A stretch of 14,739 bases of DNA from Bacillota bacterium. GTDB lineage: Bacteria > Bacillota_E > Sulfobacillia > Sulfobacillales > Sulfobacillaceae. The notes below the pieces were generated by a model. That model made no database searches and was not told the origin of the DNA. It was given only the letters and a program-made list of their open reading frames with translations. A program made the position numbers and the translations under genes. The stretch spans positions 1 to 14,739 of the forward strand of contig JAKADJ010000026.1 of the NCBI GenBank assembly GCA_021820645.1, written 5' to 3'. This document shows positions 13,856 through 14,739 of this stretch, one piece after another (position 1 is the stretch's first letter; every line of letters begins with the position of its first letter).

Positions 13856-14739
13856 CTACTGCCGGGTACCACCTTTTCCCGTCTCCGAGAACATTACCGA
13901 ACTGAGGTCCCAGCCATGTCCCGCGCCTTCCACTTTCGATAGATCCGTGCGTTCGGCAATTTCCATGAACTTTTCCACGACACGCGGATCAAATTGGATA
14001 CCTGCCCCAGCTCGAATTTCTTCTATCGCCGCTTGATGGGGCATAGCTCGTCGATATGGCCGGTCCGAGGTCATAGCATCGTACGCATCCACTACCGTGA
14101 TTAAGCGAGTCTCGATAGGAATCTCCTCTCCGCGCAAGTTATCCGGATAGCCAGTCCCGTCCCACCGTTCGTGGTGGTGCAATACCCCATTAGCCGCACA
14201 GCCCTGCATCTGCACTGAGGTCAACATTGCGTTCCCCACAATCGGATGGCGCTGCATAATCAACAACTCATCTAGATTCAAACGCCCGGGTTTGTTCAGA
14301 ATATGGTCGGGTGTTCCCATCTTCCCAATGTCATGCAGTATCCCAGCGAAACGTACTTCTTCCACTTGATCCTCAGGCATTTTCATATGGTGAGCTAACA
14401 GCATCCCGTAGTGCCCTACCCGCATGCTATGCCCATAGGTGTAGGGGTCCTTCGCATCGAGGCCTGCCAAAATCACGCGAATCGTGTTATAGTACGCGAA
14501 CCGCAACGCCTTGGTTAAGGTGATGGTCCAGCGCACCGCGGCTAAGGGGACAAAGAATGCTAGTTCGCCGACAAAACCGAGGCTATGGTATAAGCCTGCC
14601 ATAAGAAATGCGATTGGGATCATAAGGAGAAAACTAGGTGTTAAAGATTTGTAGTTAACCCGAAACACTTCACGCAACGATCGCCTTTTTCGGAGTGCCA
14701 CCGCTATCATTACCATGATGGTATTAAGAGCAAAACCTA
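13856..14739 (-). CDS. membrane HD-GYP phosphodiesterase, 5'-truncated by window edge
   Basis: The HD-GYP domain breaks down the second messenger cyclic di-GMP. In the visible part, numbered from the ATG at 14716, the key elements are GHSMRVGHYGMLLAHHM (about 95-111), FAGILHDIGKMGTPDHIL with the HD pair at 128-129, the RHPIVG histidine at about 157, VLHHHERWDGTGYP with GYP at 189-191, and VVDAYDAMTSDRPYR (about 208-222). All metal-binding positions look intact, so it is probably active. N-terminal to it are two hydrophobic segments (about 28-41 and 46-62). The frame stays open with hydrophobic residues (GFALNTI) up to the window edge, so the gene starts outside and the ATG at 14716 is internal. 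Its full sensory N-terminus is unknown. Confidence 0.9.
   Translation of the reverse strand, partial: GFALNTIMVMIAVALRKRRSLREVFRVNYKSLTPSFLLMIPIAFLMAGLYHSLGFVGELAFFVPLAAVRWTITLTKALRFAYYNTIRVILAGLDAKDPYTYGHSMRVGHYGMLLAHHMKMPEDQVEEVRFAGILHDIGKMGTPDHILNKPGRLNLDELLIMQRHPIVGNAMLTSVQMQGCAANGVLHHHERWDGTGYPDNLRGEEIPIETRLITVVDAYDAMTSDRPYRRAMPHQAAIEEIRAGAGIQFDPRVVEKFMEIAERTDLSKVEGAGHGWDLSSVMFSETGKGGTRQ

Noticed and set aside
1..14739. CRISPR arrays, tRNA genes, insertion sequences, phage genes
   Set aside because: No regularly spaced repeats, no tRNA-like cloverleaf, no transposase or integrase reading frame and no IS-type terminal repeats with target duplications were seen on either strand.

Overview
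The window looks like chromosomal DNA of a Gram-positive-type bacterium, most likely Bacillota. The evidence is a Firmicutes-like 16S rRNA 5' end, strong AGGAGG-type ribosome binding sites with frequent GTG/TTG starts, the classical RF2 frameshift site, and YitT, DUF2089 and DUF4097 family genes. A Sulfobacillus-like acidophile is my guess at genus level, but nothing in the sequence proves it. No mobile element, CRISPR array, tRNA gene or phage gene was seen.

Left part (1-3149), all on the minus strand. The first 65 bases are the 5' end of a 16S rRNA gene running out of the window. A good sigma-A-type promoter (TTGCAT-N17-TAAGAT) and a boxA-like leader element stand in front of it. Next come a class II fumarase (fumC), a near-perfect 19-bp hairpin terminator, a 55-aa ribbon-helix-helix-type protein, and a ribokinase (rbsK) with a possible coupled 36-aa ORF just after its stop codon.

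Middle part (3150-8472), mixed strands. It holds a signal-peptide-less class-A beta-lactamase-fold serine hydrolase (+), a two-CBS-domain protein (-), a divergent MFS transporter (+), and a 380-bp stretch without an intact gene. That stretch contains a long inverted repeat and a coding-like but stop-interrupted tail. A small lipoprotein (-) follows, and then a two-gene DUF2089-DUF4097 operon (+) with a clear promoter. Both products of that operon end in a similar short helical module.

Right part (8493-14739), all on the minus strand. In transcription order it is: a 5'-truncated membrane HD-GYP c-di-GMP phosphodiesterase, then secA from its own promoter, prfB (RF2, with a TTG start and a programmed +1 frameshift), a DUF2993 (LmeA-like) membrane-anchored protein and a YitT/DUF2179 membrane protein. 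The last three genes overlap by ATGA and probably form an operon behind secA.

I found no clearly new biological system. The best items for a second look are the DUF2089-DUF4097 pair, the interrupted in-frame tail behind the lipoprotein gene, the rbsK-coupled mini-ORF with alternative hairpins, and a terminator-like hairpin in the secA leader.
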